A stretch of DNA of 64,000 bases from Macrophomina tecta (GCA_024180945.1 JAKSGN010000038.1:1612001-1676000), one strand, 5' to 3'; counted from the stretch's first letter, positions 44,679 to 57,732 are shown. Program-made: numbers and translations. The notes: generated by a model not told the origin, from the letters alone.

Positions 44679-47600
44679 TGATTGTTGAAGGACTTTGTAC
44701 CAAGATTGATATTGAGCTATTCTTCCGATAAACCTTGGGATACTTGAGATAGACTACGTCAAGTATTCTTACCAGAGCAGCGAAACATGACGGTCATGTA
44801 GCTGCTCGTCTGACGTTCTCTGTATTTATGGCATGCCTGTGATTTGTCCAGCGACTCGGGAATGCGTCAGCCTGTGTAAGGCTTCTAGAGTATCCTGGTT
44901 GCCGCGTAATATGGCCGACTGAGCTGGCATCAAGCATGGGTGGTTTCGGCGTAGACTAGATGGTATTTCCCTGCCCACTATCGGATAGCAGAGTAATTGA
45001 TAGTATTGGGGACAGGAAAAGAGACCCCAGACTGCGCTAACACATGAAGTTTCGGTGAGAGGGGGGGGATCATAATCATGCAGCCGTTTGACGGAAAGCT
45101 TCACTCTGCACGGTCATGCGCATCAGACGAGCGGGGTCGTACGATGAGAACAACATGGTTAAGCCTGCTGTCTAAAGAGTAAAGGGATAGCGAGTTAGGG
45201 GCTGTACGGGAGACATACAACAGGAAGCTACACCCCGTTGTGAAGCTTTGATCACGGCCCCGAGCACTACACTCTTCTCCCGAAAAAATGGCAGCGATTA
45301 CATATGTGGGTGGGTGGCTGAGCGTGGGGCTCCCGTAATCCGGAAGTCAGGCGACCAGGAAAGGCATGCAAGTATTGGCCCAGAAAGAGTGGTCAGAAGC
45401 AGAGGGCGACGTTGAGTGAGCTGACACAGACAGCATATGTAAGCGGCTGTTGGCCGTCAAGGCAGCATGACATCCAGCGAATGGTAGAGCTGCATGCACA
45501 CCGACGTGATGCAAAGTTCTAGACTCCTGAACACAAGGGGCATTTGCCGTTGCAGCCTTCATTATACATACTACCCCACCTGGAAGTAAACTTACTGCAG
45601 ACGCAGAGACGCGACAGGGGACACCACGACCTGGAACAAAAGGGCCGTGAGAAAAGATCAATCCTCGAGAGGGTCGAATGTAAAGCGGAGACTGTTTACG
45701 TCGGCAGCGTGCAGCCAACGTTAGAGCAGGAGACCGATAGCACCGGAATTTCTTTTCGTCGAATGTCCGGCGTAATAGCGTACATTCACAGGCTTCCAGA
45801 TCGAGGTAAGGCACCCCAGACTTTCGGATGCCGGCTCCAACTGAACGATCGTCTAGATCCGCCCGAGAGGTTGTTAGCAACAAGAGCCTTCTCTCGACAA
45901 TTCAGTGGTCAACGCAATGCCAGACGAATGCGCCGCCACTTCCAAAGGTAGACGTGTCACATTTGTCCACAAACATGGCTCGATAAGATGTGGTCTACGG
46001 TCGCAGCTGACCTCGCAAATGGCCAAGCGATCCCGCGGGCAACATGAACGAATCTTGCCAGAACGAGAAACCCGGCACAAGGAGCTAGGCTAGAGTTCGA
46101 GGGCAGGTCTCGGGGTAGACTCTAGTAGATAGTTAGCAACGGCATCCATGTAGCTCGTCAAACCGAGGTAGGCTGCCGACGCTACTTTTGAGGAGCGGAC
46201 CGATTGATGGCCAGCAAGGGTTGATGCGCGATATCCGAGAGCAGCAGCAGCAGCGGCGGCGGCGGCGGCTACGGCGATCTTCGCTATTCGTCCCGAAAGT
46301 CCTGTGCAGGGCTGCTCCTACTGCTGTCTTCAAGGTCGCCGGGGCCACAGAACGCAGCATAGGTCATGGGCCTCATGCGATTCCATCAGCACTGGAGCAG
46401 CGGAGAAACCATTCCAGCTGATGGAAGAAAACGAAAAATCTTTGGGGCCGGCGGTGAGTGAGCGGGCGAATGATTGACAAATGCTCGACTGTCGGTTCAG
46501 GAAAGCCATCAGCCGCAGGAGCTATTCGACAGCGGCAACAAGCCCCACCCCAGCTGGCGCGTACGATGAGCCTTCTGCCGGTCATCGCGGCCAGGACCAG
46601 GTGCGGGACTTTGAAACAGATCCGATGCAGGCAGCCCATAACGTAATGCCTCCAGAGCGGATCTTGAGGCGACCTGACAACCGGTCAGCCTGGTGGTGAA
46701 GTCTTGTTCTATTGTTGTCTGACGGGAAGTCTCGAAACTTGTTCTGAGACCGACGCTACCACGCGCGTCAGGGCAACGGGGCGGATGACGGGCGGACCTC
46801 GTGATTTTGATGCTGATGGTCGCGGTGGAAATTGGGCGACTGCTAAATCTGGCGCATTGGTACCTGCAGTAGTTCATCAGGGACGCTACGCATCGGTGGC
46901 GCCGAGATGGACCAGGAAAGGGGATGAATGGAAATTGTTATGCCAGATATCGAGAGCGAGAGGCCAGGGAAAACCCGCAATAGGAGCACCGCGATGCACG
47001 CTACCGGAAGCGTCAGAGCTGGGGGAACAAGAGCCGCGAAACGGCCTGCTGCGCCGGGACTAATGTCACTTTGCAGACTACCAAGGGCAATCATGCGCTG
47101 CATCTGGGGTGCGTCCGCAGCGGCGATGGCAAGGCTGCTGCATGCGAAATATGGCCGACGCACGAGCTCACGGGCCAGGCCACGGCGCGGAGCCCAAAGC
47201 CGCCACTGGGGAGCGGCCGAACGACGGTGGATATAGGTAAAATAGCAGCAGCGTGCTCTCTGGCAGAGCAGCGTCGCAGCCGCCACCCACTCCTTCGCCC
47301 GCCGCAAACGCCGGGCGTGTTTGGCCATGTGCTCCTGCGGCCGCCCTCCCTGCATACGCTTCTGCCCGTTCTCGTCGACTTGCAGACGCTCATCATTCCG
47401 GCTCCTACCGGCCCGGCTCAGGGCCGTGCTCCCGGCGTGCTCGAAAGCCGCCAGGCGCAGAGCGATCGCAATGAGCGCGCTGGGGAGGGCAAGGGAAGGG
47501 AAGGGCGCTGCTCGGCGACGCAGCGCTGGTGGTGGGCGGAGGAGCAGGTTACGCGCGGGCAGTCACACCGGCGGCAGCCAATGGGCGGCGGCAGCGGAGG

Positions 47601-48512
47601 CCGCGCGTGGAGAGGTCAGATGGCAGGCGGGCGGCGGCCAATGGGCGGGCTCGCTGCGCGGGCCTGTGTGATTTATGAGCAGGGGCGCGGCCTGAAGAGA
47701 CGGCATGATGGAAATGGGCGTTTCAGGGCTGACTGCTGGTTCCTGCAGCACTGGAGACAGCGCAGTTCAGCAGCGCGCGTTGCAGCGAGCTGACCCGGCG
47801 CGGCGGGCGGCTCCACCCACGCGTTAGAGGTGTCTGAGGATCTGAGGCGAACCGAGCGCTTGAGTCGAGCTGCAGCGCGAGACAGCTGGCTGTCGCAGAG
47901 CGCGCTCCGCCGCACGATTTTCCGCTTCGGGGCTGCACCGTGCCCGCCTAGCCTGCTTCCAGCCGCCAGTGGAGTCGCGAGCGTGTGCTGCTGCCATCCC
48001 GGCCCATATGCCTCCGACTATGCCTGCCTCTGGACCTCCATTATCCTCCCTCCCGCCGTCTTCCCGAGTCGCTGCCGCCCGTGAAGCCCTCGCCGCCGAG
48101 CCCCGTGAGCCCCAGCGCGCCCGCCGCTTCTCTCGGCGCCCGCTCGAGCTGCATCTGCATCCATCTGCAATCCTACACTTTCTCACCACCGCCCAACCAG
48201 CCCTGCGCTGCTGTTGCTCCACTCTGCCGCGCCCGCCGCGCGCTGCTGCCCTACGCCTTGCCCGCCCAATCCAGCGCCTCCACGATCCTGCTGCCCGCCC
48301 TATTGGCCACCGCGCCTCCGCCAAACCAGCCCGCGCCAAAGAACCGCTCCCACGAGCCGCTCCTCTACCCTCCTCGCCCGTCAGCGAGACCTCCCAGCAG
48401 CACCGCTTGCAGCTCACGGCCGAATCCGTCTTCATATGCGCCCCCGTAGTCCGGTTCCGTTACGCTGCTCGCATCCGCCGGCCTCCCTCCTCCCTCCTCC
48501 CCTCCCTCTGTA
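44679..48512. other. 3.8 kb without a confident gene
   Basis: Between the F-box and RhoGAP genes. Composition rises from about even GC at 44.7-46 kb to very GC-rich by 47-48.5 kb, where long frames appear in all six directions and none has domains. A GCAGCAGCAGCAGCGGCGG stretch lies at about 46232-46258. The last several hundred bases, C-rich (CCTCCCTCCTCCC near 48481), are the likely promoter and leader of the RhoGAP gene. Confidence 0.5.
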
Positions 48513-51500
48513 ATGCCTGCATCCAAGCCCGTCAGTATCGCCGAGTCCCGGCCCATCCCGCGCAACACCTCCATAGACTCTGCTGTCTCCTCCATATCAT
48601 CCAATGCCTCAGCCGCCAACCCGAAGGCGGCGGCCGGCTCTCAGTCCATGGCGAACGCCCAAGTGCCAGACTTTGCTGCCTTGATTCAGGCCGCAGGGTC
48701 CCCCGAGGCCGCCTTGTATAACCTGTGGCGCGAGAAGCAGAGTTTGGAAAACCATAACCAGCAACTATGGCGGATCGTCACCAAGCAGAAAGACATGGTC
48801 GTGGGTCTGAACAAAGACTTGGAGCGTGCTCTCAAGGACAGAGAACGCTACCGCAAAAAGCTCAAGGAACATCTTGCTCAGGTGCCTCCTCTGCCTAACG
48901 TGGCGCAGAGAATCGAGGCTCCAGACCGCGAACACAGCTCCTCGCCAGCATTGAGCGAGGCGCAGGAAGCTGTCTTGAGCAGCAGGAGCAACAACATCAG
49001 CACACCAGATAGCATGCCAGACGCTTTGCGCCTCCTAAATCGCACCGTTTCAGTTGAGCAGCACACCCTCGCCAGCCAACATTCGCAAGATGCTGGTTCG
49101 CCATCTGCTTCTGCGGAGTATCCCCCGATTCAGCCTGGTCATTCCGCATCCGCTGAAGCCTCGGTCAAGGATCCAGGCAGCAGCGAACCTTCGCCACTTG
49201 AAGACTCCACCGCGCCCGGCGAGTCACGTACCGATGTCGACGCGCCGCCTGGAGGCGATGTTCCGAAGCCGAGTGACCTCCGTCTTAGAACACTCCGAGA
49301 GGAATCCGCTGGCAGTGGTTCGCAAACGCCTTCTGACGATGCAGTGTCACCAAAGACAACTGTCAATCAGTCATCTTTTCACACAAAGACCCCTTCCCTT
49401 TCACTGACCGCGCCTACTCCCGTTCTAGGTTCCAATGGTTTTCCAAGTCCTGAAGAACGCCCCCAACGGAAAGCACCGCCTGCGCCCCTCAACCTCTCTC
49501 AGCAACAACGCCCGAGCGAAAAGTTTCAACAGCCACCTTCCGAAGAGCACGACTCCGATTCAGACTATGACGAGGTCTCGGAGGTAGAGGAAATGCCGAT
49601 ATTTCAGCGCGGGAGGAAGAAGACTCGCGAGGAGGATGACAGACAACGTGAACTGCTCGTACAAAAGGAAATCGAGGAGCGCAGTCAGTCGAAGAAGAGC
49701 AAAAGCAAGAGCAAGAGCAAGAGCAAGAGCAAGAGCAAGAGCAAGTCGGGGAAGGAACAGTCGCCTTCTGATGACATGGCTGCTAAGGCAATGGCATCGA
49801 CGTCTCGTTCTCCGGTGGTACTTGGACTACCAAGCTCACCCCGTCTCGCCCAAGCTCCTGGTTCCATCAATGCGCTGCTCAGCCCTGCCAGCTCCGATGG
49901 ATCCATGATTGCTCAGCGTAGTATTAGCTCTCCCTTGATGAGCCCAGGCTTGCCTGTCAGCCCGCGTCCCGGCGACAGACCTCCAGGAGCACCAACCCCT
50001 CGTCTTCCGAAACAAGACATTGTATCCCCGCCTATGTCCCCTCGCGGAGCAAACGGTCTCCCACTCTCGCCTCGCGCTCCTAGAGGCCCAATTCCTTTGC
50101 CCCCGCAGACACCGCTTGCCGTTGCTTCACCCCATCTCGCCCGTGCTGAACAGTACCAGCCGCAGCCGCAGAACGAAGCGGACAGACTTTCGGTGCCCAC
50201 AACGGGACATTCGAGCTCGGAGTCGAATAAGGGTAGTGCCAGCGGGTCGGAACCGGCCTCCCCGGACGGCATTAGTCGTGAGCTTGTTTCGGATCAGTAC
50301 CCTAATCTTCTTCTGCCGCCAAATGCCCTGCCCCTTATCCAGGTCAAGGTCTTCTCTTCTCGCCTTCGCCCCTCACGCCACAGCTTCATGGTTCCTGGCC
50401 CTACCGACGAAGACCCGGTCTTCATCCTTGCAATTCATTCGCGTTCGGACGGGAAGCAGCTCTGGCGGCTTGAGAAAACAATCAACGCGTTACCAGCGTT
50501 GGACCAACAACTGAAGAAGCTTTGCGAATTTACGGGCCAGCTTCCGGATCGAAGCTTATTTACGGGCCATGCACCGTCAAAAATAGATGCGCGGAGGGCG
50601 GCTCTCAATGCCTATTTTGATAAGATGCTCGACACTCCCATGGGCGAGAGGGCTGCCCTGATTCTGTGCGAGTTCTTTTCCGTCGATGCTTTTGGTGCTG
50701 AGATGGAGCCGCCGAAGTCGTCAGCACTTCCTGTTCCCGTGGATGCTGTCACCCCTTCTGCCAAGACCACAAAAGAAGGTTATTTGACCAAGCGAGGCAA
50801 GAACTTTGGTGGCTGGAAGGCCAGATACTTTGTGCTCGAAAGTCCGGAATTTCGCTACTTCGAATCACCTGGTGGGCCCCTTCTCGGCCACATCAAGCTT
50901 CAGAACGCTCAGATCGGACGCCAAAACCCCAGGAACAAAGCAAATCAGCAGGACGACGAGATGAGGCACGCCTTTTTGATTCTTGAACCTAAGCGCAAGG
51001 ACCCTACGACCAAGGTTTCGCACATACTGTGTGCTGAAAGCGACGAAGAGAGGGATGCCTGGATCGACGCCCTCCTCCAATATGTCGAGTCGTCAGAAGA
51101 AAAGCCGCAACATAATGCTTCCGAAGTGACCCGCGAACCCGGTTCCGCCCGCAGTAACGATTCTGGAAAAGATTCGAAGGGCAGTGGATCTCAGAGGGAG
51201 AGAAAGGAGCGTGAAAGAGACAGAAAGGATGAGAAGAGCCCGGAACGAATGCGGCATGGTGAGCCACTTCAGGCCACAAGTTACGAAAGCACCATTGCTG
51301 CAGATGCACCCATAATGCTCGGCAGTGGTGGCGTCCCTTCTCCTCCATTGGGCGGATCATTTCCTCAGGAGCGAATCATTTCGGGTCCTACGAACGGCAC
51401 AGTCATTCAGAATGCGGAGCTCTGGGGAAACAGGTCCTTGACTACACAAACGCCTCTGAGAGATAAGAAGCGAAGTATATTCGGATTTGGTGGCGGTCGC

Positions 51501-52739
51501 GGGAGGTCATCCACTGATCTTGCACCCGGTCAAGCTCAAAGTCAAGTTTACCACCCAGGTTACGCTCTGGGCTATGGACAAGCTCAGCCTCCCCGTGAGC
51601 CAACGCCGCAAGGGCGTGTGGTATGGGGTATTCCTCTAGCTGAAGCAGTCGAGGCCACTCAACCCGATGGGGTTGACGTTCTACTTCCTGCAGTTGTTTA
51701 CCGTTGTCTCGAGTATTTGAAAGCCAAGAACGCCCATCGCGAAGAGGGAATATTCAGGCTGAGTGGGTCGAACATTGTTATCAAGGCACTAAGAGAACGA
51801 TTCAACACAGAACGTGACATCAGACTCCTAGACGGAGAATACTATGATGTTCATGCTGTTGCTTCACTGTTGAAGTCTTACTTGCGCGATTTGCCCGTCT
51901 CGATCCTTACGAGGGAGTTTCACCTCGACTTTCTCAAGGTTCTTGGTAAGTGGAATCACGTAGGAGACTGGATCCGGATTTGAATGAAGCACTAACTTGA
52001 GATGCAGAGATGGATCAGAGATCGGAAAAGATCGACGCGTTCAATGTTTTGGTTCACAAGCTGCCGCCAGTCAATCTAGATTTACTCAGAGCTTTGTCGT
52101 CCTTCTTGATTGACATCACAAACAATTCCGACGTGAACAAGATGACCATCAGGAATGGTAAGTTCTACAGTTTCTAGATGTGGTGAAATACTCCGCTAAT
52201 TGTGCTCAGTCGGAATTGTTTTTTCTCCTACATTGAACATTCCGGGGCCTCTCATCTCCTTCTTCATTACGGATTATCACGATATCTTTGGAAGCGTGAG
52301 GGAGGAATCAACTTCGCCCATTAGGGAAGTTACAGTCACAGCACCGCTTACGCCAGAATCGATTCGGTCTCCGCGTCATCAGATGTTCTCGGATTTGCCA
52401 ACGCCAGCATATCCTCAAGGCAGTTTCCAGAGCCAACACAAGCAGCAACCAAGCAACAGCTCGACACACTCGGCGGGCAAGCGTGAAGCCCAGTCACATT
52501 ACGACACAGGGTTCATACCTCTGCAACCCAGTTATGATACTCAAGCGTACGGGTATGGAGATGGGTACGGAAGTCTAAACAGCGCTGCGCTCCAACCTGT
52601 GAACTCACGGGAAGCAAGAGCAAGAAAGAGAGAGAGCGGGATGCTTCTGATGAACATGGGACTTGGACAGAGGAAGAGTTCCATGCAGAGACTAAGGGAA
52701 GAGTCCGGTATGGTGCAGGAGGAGAGTGCATTTGAATGA
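48513..52739 (+). CDS. BEM3: Bem3-like PX-PH-RhoGAP protein
   Basis: Predicted exons 48513-51945, 52008-52157 and 52210-52739 encode 1370 residues. Order: an N-terminal coiled coil (about 70-125), a long Ser/Pro linker with an (KS)n run near 395-412, a PX domain (about 595-725; IQVKVFSSRLRPSRHSF), a PH domain (about 752-859; KEGYLTKRGKNFGGWKARYF), a Lys/Glu/Arg-rich linker, and a RhoGAP domain (about 1036-1222) with the arginine finger in EEGIFRLSGS and the KLPPVNLDLLRALSSFL block. The tail is Gln/Ser-rich. Bem3 is the yeast GAP for Cdc42, placed at polarised membranes by its PX and PH domains. Intron lengths are 62 and 52 bp and both joins keep the GAP fold intact. Confidence 0.95.
49695..49748 (+). 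repeat. Coding (AAGAGC)n repeat giving a Lys-Ser run in BEM3
   Basis: About nine AAR-AGC/TCG units in frame, coding for (Lys-Ser)9 just after the acidic/charged segment EEDDRQREL. Nearly all codons are identical AAG AGC, so the tract is recent and likely variable in length. Confidence 0.92.
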
Positions 52740-54715
52740 ACAAATGACACGAGGGCCTCCAGTTACATGAAAGGAGAAACTTCGATAACGGGCAGATGAG
52801 TTTCTGAAACACTCACTATGTGTTTCGGTGGATGTTCTGCATTTAAGGAGAGGGCGCTGTCAGAAAGTGATGCTGTAGTCCCCGGCCAGCACCATCTCTT
52901 TGCTAACCATTTCGCCCCCAGGATTCTTGGGGTTTATGTACATGACAATCCTTTGGGGGAGGGGTTTTTTTTTTTTTTTTTTTTCGTGACACCTCTTTCG
53001 CACCTCATCTCGAGGACATGATTGCGGAGGAATCTACGAGGACATGGCCATAGAGCTTTTCTTTTTTTGTTTCATACTTGGCTGGGCTCTTCTCTTCATT
53101 TCTTTCCTCAGATTGGGACGGCTTTTGCTTGCTACTTATACCCTTCCGTCTTCTGCAAGCAAGCGGTGTTCTTCTTTTAAGTTTCCTGCAAACACTTGAT
53201 TTACATCTGGCAGTTGTAGCACATATGCGTAATTTCATTGAGAGAAAGGGGGATAATCTGCATGTTCGGTGCACTACGCTGGCTTGTGAGAGATTGTGGC
53301 TTGAGAGTGGAGGCGGGAAGCGGAGAAGGGCGGCCCATGCTTCAAGGCGAGACCCGCTGATGCTCATGATCCCTGTGCGTTGCATGGCCCAAGCGCTCTG
53401 AGTGCAAAGCTTCACCGGCACGGTGATATCAGTCAGACGGTGGTCCCCGGATACACGGGCGGCACCTGCTTACAGAACACTGCGGCGCAGTGGCATGCCC
53501 GATCGCAATTGCCTCGTCTAGCCGACGGCTAGGCTGATGACGTGAAGGGGCTCGGGCGCTGACACTGGCACCGGCTGACAGAAGCGGCTGGCGCTTTGGC
53601 TCCCGCCCGCGTCTCCACCCCCAGATGCCCCTAGCGCTCCAGGGTCGTGTCGTGGCCCACCCAGCCCACATCCAAGACGCCGCCGAGCTGCTTCGACGGC
53701 CACCTGGGACCGCGCGATACTAACGTCTCTGCCTTATCTGGCTTGTACATGCTCCCGACCTGCTGTCCGAGAATGCCGCAGGCTTGGCCAGGTAAACAAC
53801 GTCCCGCGCGGGCCTTGTCGACCCCGCTATGCCGGCCGGGGCTAAGGCGTGCGAAGGAACATGGGAGAGCTTGCAGGAGCACCACGCAGAGCTGCAGACA
53901 GTAGGGCAGGGAGGCCCAGAGGCCACGCTCCCGCCTCTCGCTTTGCCTGTTGTCTCGGTTCCCATCCCCGCGACCACCCTCTTTCTCCGCACCCGTCATC
54001 TCCTGTCGCTGTCGAGGAAACAAAGCCTCGACATTCTCCAGCCTGCAACGCCGCAATCCCCCAACTGCAGCTTTCTCTCCTCCGCGCTGCCTTCGTGGCA
54101 GCCCTCCAGTCTGTACGTTTCTCATGTCTCTACGCTTGAGTTCTTGCAATTGGTCCCGCTTCGAGTCGAGCGACCACGCCGCTGTGCTAGAGCTACCGCA
54201 TGCCAAGCTCTGAGGCCTGTGTTTCCCAAGACTTCTCTCGGCGCGCAACGGCATTACCACAATTGTGTATATTTTAGTGTTTGAACACGCGGCGACGATT
54301 TCGCGCTTCTTCCTTTTCTTGCGCCTGCTTTTCCCCCCTTCTGCTGCACACTCGCGCGCACGTCTCGTCCAAACATGGTGCATTGACTCACGCAAGCTCC
54401 GCCCCAGTTCTTCCAGAAGCCGCTTTCGAGTAGTTCCCATACCACGAATATCCCGTCGTTGACAAGAGCACTTGGCGTTCTCTTGTCCTTTTGCGGCAGA
54501 GAGCTCCAGTGCCGAGAAGGTGTGTGATAGCAGACCCCTCACACCGGACCTGAACGATGGCAAGCATCGGCAGCCAGCTTACTGACATGCACAGGGCCAA
54601 GCCCAATAGCACACCATCCTCCGTACTACCTAAACCACCGAGTGGGCTCCATCAAGAAAGAGAAGAGGGGGAAAAAGAAAAAAAAAAAGCCTTCCGACCA
54701 ACCAAGCAACCAACC
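52740..54715. other. 2 kb intergenic, no confident gene
   Basis: It contains a T run of about 20 at 52966-52984 and GC-rich sequence from 53.4 kb on. A 310-codon minus-strand frame at 53631-54563 is Arg/Gly/Ala-rich without domains and opposes the leader of the next gene. The 400 bp before 54716 is C/T-rich and likely a promoter and leader. Confidence 0.45.
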
Positions 54716-54937
54716 ATGCCCGCCCTCAACCTCGCGAAGCTTCTTCTCTCCTCCAGTCCATCATCGGCACATGAGATACAAGCCCAGGCGCACCGCCTGG
54801 TCAAGCGCAAGAACTGGGCGGCGCGCGAGCCGGGCGTCGTGCTTGTCTTCTGCATCGTTGGCGTCATCGCCATCCTGCTCATCTCGCTGTTCACGTACAA
54901 GAAGCTGCAGCAGAGGCGCGTGGCCAAGGCAGGTTGA
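54716..54937 (+). CDS. Small single-pass membrane protein (73 residues)
   Basis: A single short exon, ATG in a strong context (CAACCATGCC). The N-terminus is Leu/Ser-rich, followed by a basic turn, KRKNWAAREPG, then one clear membrane helix, VVLVFCIVGVIAILLISLF, and a Lys/Arg-rich tail (YKKLQQRRVAKAG). The positive-inside rule is ambiguous because both flanks are basic. The layout resembles small fungal membrane proteins of unknown role. No signal-peptide cleavage site is obvious. The frame opens further upstream (54557), but the favoured ATG directly precedes the ordered part. Function unknown. Confidence 0.7.
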   Translation: MPALNLAKLLLSSSPSSAHEIQAQAHRLVKRKNWAAREPGVVLVFCIVGVIAILLISLFTYKKLQQRRVAKAG

Positions 54938-55706
54938 CATTGCTGGTGCGGGATAGATAGGGTTGCGGTTGCGGTGGCAGCACAATGACGGACGTGGTTG
55001 GGGATGCTGAGCAGTACATAGGTTTTACGTAGCGCGACGAGGTGGAACAGGCTATGGAGTGCGGGCGGGGACCTTTCGTTGACGATCTCGGGGCAGGACC
55101 AGGTGCCACTGAGGACGAGCTCCATGAGGGAGAAGGCGTGTGAGGTGGCTGATGCGTTGGTGTGATTCATTACGCATTTTTTTTTTTTTTTTCCCTCGCG
55201 ATTCTTGCTTGCTTTCTTGCCTTACCACTAATACCCTGATATATTGTCTAGTGCCCTTCGCGTCATTCGATTTTGATTCTTTTTCTAATTCCACTTAATG
55301 GAAACGAAAGCGTTAGCAACATGAATATTCCCTTCCAAGCTGCCACCATGTTCTCTGTCTGGTTCGCTAGAACTCTCCTAACTACATTTGCCATCTTCCT
55401 CCGGCTGGTAGCGCACAGAACGTGGTTTTACGTTTTCTGCGAAGCATAAAGTAGTGACTACCAGCAGAAAGGGGGCCTGGTGATAAGGTCCCAAGTTTTA
55501 AAATAATTTGTGTTATCATTTACAACGAATGAGAAAATATTCGCATGCAATATACATTCTCGGCCTTATGAAGGGCTTCCACCGGGGTATTTTGATTGTG
55601 CCCTCGCTATGCCGCGCTTGAAGAACGCCGATGTTCCAAGGCTAGACAAACGAACGAAAGAGAAACCAAATAATGACGAGCGGACATGCTGAAATCCCGG
55701 GAACAC
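54938..55706. other. Convergent intergenic region, no gene seen
   Basis: 770 bp between converging genes with a T run at 55178-55192. It should contain the 3' UTRs of the small membrane protein and of the minus-strand gene. No supported frame. Confidence 0.5.
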
Positions 55707-57732
55707 TCAAATACCGCGCAAGATCTCTGGCAATCCTTCCAAGAGCGTGGCGAGCCCACCATATTTCGCCAAGGTGCCGAATGAATGACTGCTACCGCCG
55801 CTTTTCCTGCTCTCTTTCTTGCGTCTGTTGCTGCTCTTGCCGTTTTTGGCACTTGACGAAGATATTGTACGACGTGGATGTGGACGGACATCAGAATCCG
55901 AATCTGTGGTAGAATAGTAATCATCGTGCGGCTGGTCACTCCGAGTTCTTCTAATCCGCTCGCGACGATGCAAAGACGAAGTGGCGCTATTAGCGCTTCT
56001 GACGCTTCGTGAATCGCTGAACTCAGCACTGAGCCGTGGATTCATCTGGCTGTGCCGGAAAAGTTCAATGGAACGGTCCACCAGGCTGCGAATCTCTTGC
56101 TGGAAATGCTTAGAATGTCTCTCGGCAACGGAAAAGATACTACTTACATAAGTCAAAGGTTTTCCGATACAGAAGCAGGTCTCGAATCTTGTACGGTTGC
56201 CATCTGGCATTTCCTTCTGGACTTGGTTAAAGCTGTACCGGGCTTCCTCGATTGCTTCTCTCCGAACCCAGGTCTGCATGATCTCTGTCCAACCATTGCG
56301 CTCCGTATAGGCTTTTTCCAGGGGAACCTGAGTGTTTGTGTTCATGACTTGGTCATCGACAAAGTCCCAGCGGTTGCTCCCTTGCCACAGTCTCCATGGA
56401 ATTCCAAGACCATTATTTGATTCTCTCTGGCGTCCGTCAGGGGATGCGGAACCGCGACTTGAACCAATAGGATGGGCGCTGGCGCGTGGAGAGGAAGGGA
56501 AGTAGCCAGAATATACCGATTGCGCTGGGGATGTCCCAGTTGGCGCGTAGGCGTTGGTGGGAGACATGCACGCATAAGGTGATCCAGGGGAGAAGGGAGC
56601 ACCGGACCGGAGATTTCTGACAGTTGCTGTTGCAATTGGCTGTGAATGGCGCTCCATAGCGCCGACCTGATGAACACTTGGTGGTCTCTGTGGCTGCGGT
56701 GACATGAGAACCTCTGAATTATTACGCATCAGAGAGGGGCTTGCTTCAGTATCGCTCCCAGACTCAACTCGTGCGTGGTAGCTGTCACGCCGTTGGACCC
56801 CTTGTTGAAAGTTTTGGAGAGTACCGGGATATTCATCCGATGCAGAAAGCCGACGCTCAATGTCGCCAAGCCTTGTCCACCTCTCCAATATCTCGTTGCT
56901 GAACTTGGCCGAGATACGACGGACAAGAGCAGAGGATTCGGTAACGGAGCTCCTGGTCTTGGTGTTTTTGGTTGATTGGTCCTTGTACTTGTCCAGGGTA
57001 TTTGGAGGTGGGGTGTCATCATGCGCGGCGGCAGAATCCCTTTGGTCGGAATGGATAGAGCTGCTCGGGGAACCGGCGAAGTCACGGCTACGACGGTACT
57101 CTGCATAGGCATCGGAAACATCCAGAAGAAGGAGCTGCTGTTCAATGATCAGGACCTCCAGCTGAGAGCGTTCATTGGTAACAGCATCAGCGACGGAAGC
57201 CGGCACTCGGTCTTGGCGGGATCTGTAGCGGAGCGGGTCAGACTCAGGAGGGGATAGCGGACAACGACGAGTAATCTGACCTTGACCATGCTATAACCCT
57301 GACGGTGTAGAAGGCTTGGAGCATGACGGATAAGGTCGAATTCAGGGAATCGACGTAGGCAAGCAGGTATTGTAGCTTGGTTTTGGAGACGAGGTCCCAT
57401 TTGCGCTTTGGGGAGGAAGCCGATTCGTCAAGATGGTGGGGAACGTCGATTGGCGGCTTGCTCGGAACGACATCTTCGATGGCGGAGAAGGCATTTTGAG
57501 CCAGCAGGGTGATATCTTGGACAGTCTCGTAGGCCTCCGGCGAGGGCGATGTGAGGTCTTCCTTGAGCAGAGTGCCGACCTGCTTCAGCATCAGAGCAAA
57601 GAGGCTGACGCTCTTCGCGACGCGGTTGGCATCCCGGGTAGCCGAAGGATTGGAAATGGCGAAGTCGTAGAGGCTGAGGGACAGCCTCGTGCCCGAGGCA
57701 ACAACCTGGATGATGGAAGCGATTTCGACCAT
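55707..57732 (-). CDS. Protein with STAND-type fungal N-terminal domain, function unknown
   Basis: Predicted minus-strand exons 57732-57281 and 57222-55707 (58-bp intron) encode 655 residues. The first 150 residues are helical: MVEIASIIQVVASGTRLSLS, SLFALMLKQVGTLLKED and KTKLQYLLAYVDSLNSTLSV. This resembles the fungal N-terminal domain often found on STAND/NLR-like proteins, but no NTPase or repeat domain follows. A helical block with LEVLIIEQQLLLLDVSDAY continues after the intron. The middle is Ser/Pro-rich, and a short segment with LGIPWRLWQGSNRWDFVDD and RRDAI-like helices follows before a basic Ser-rich C-terminus with NRRKKESRK. Such stand-alone proteins are common in filamentous ascomycetes and uncharacterised. 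The family call rests on pattern only. Confidence 0.8.

Noticed and set aside
45347..45883. 178-codon minus-strand frame
   Set aside because: Cys/Ser/Arg-rich random-looking sequence without domain or matching exon neighbours.
53631..54563. 310-codon minus-strand frame
   Set aside because: Arg/Gly/Ala-rich with no domain, lies in the GC-rich leader region of the small membrane protein gene.
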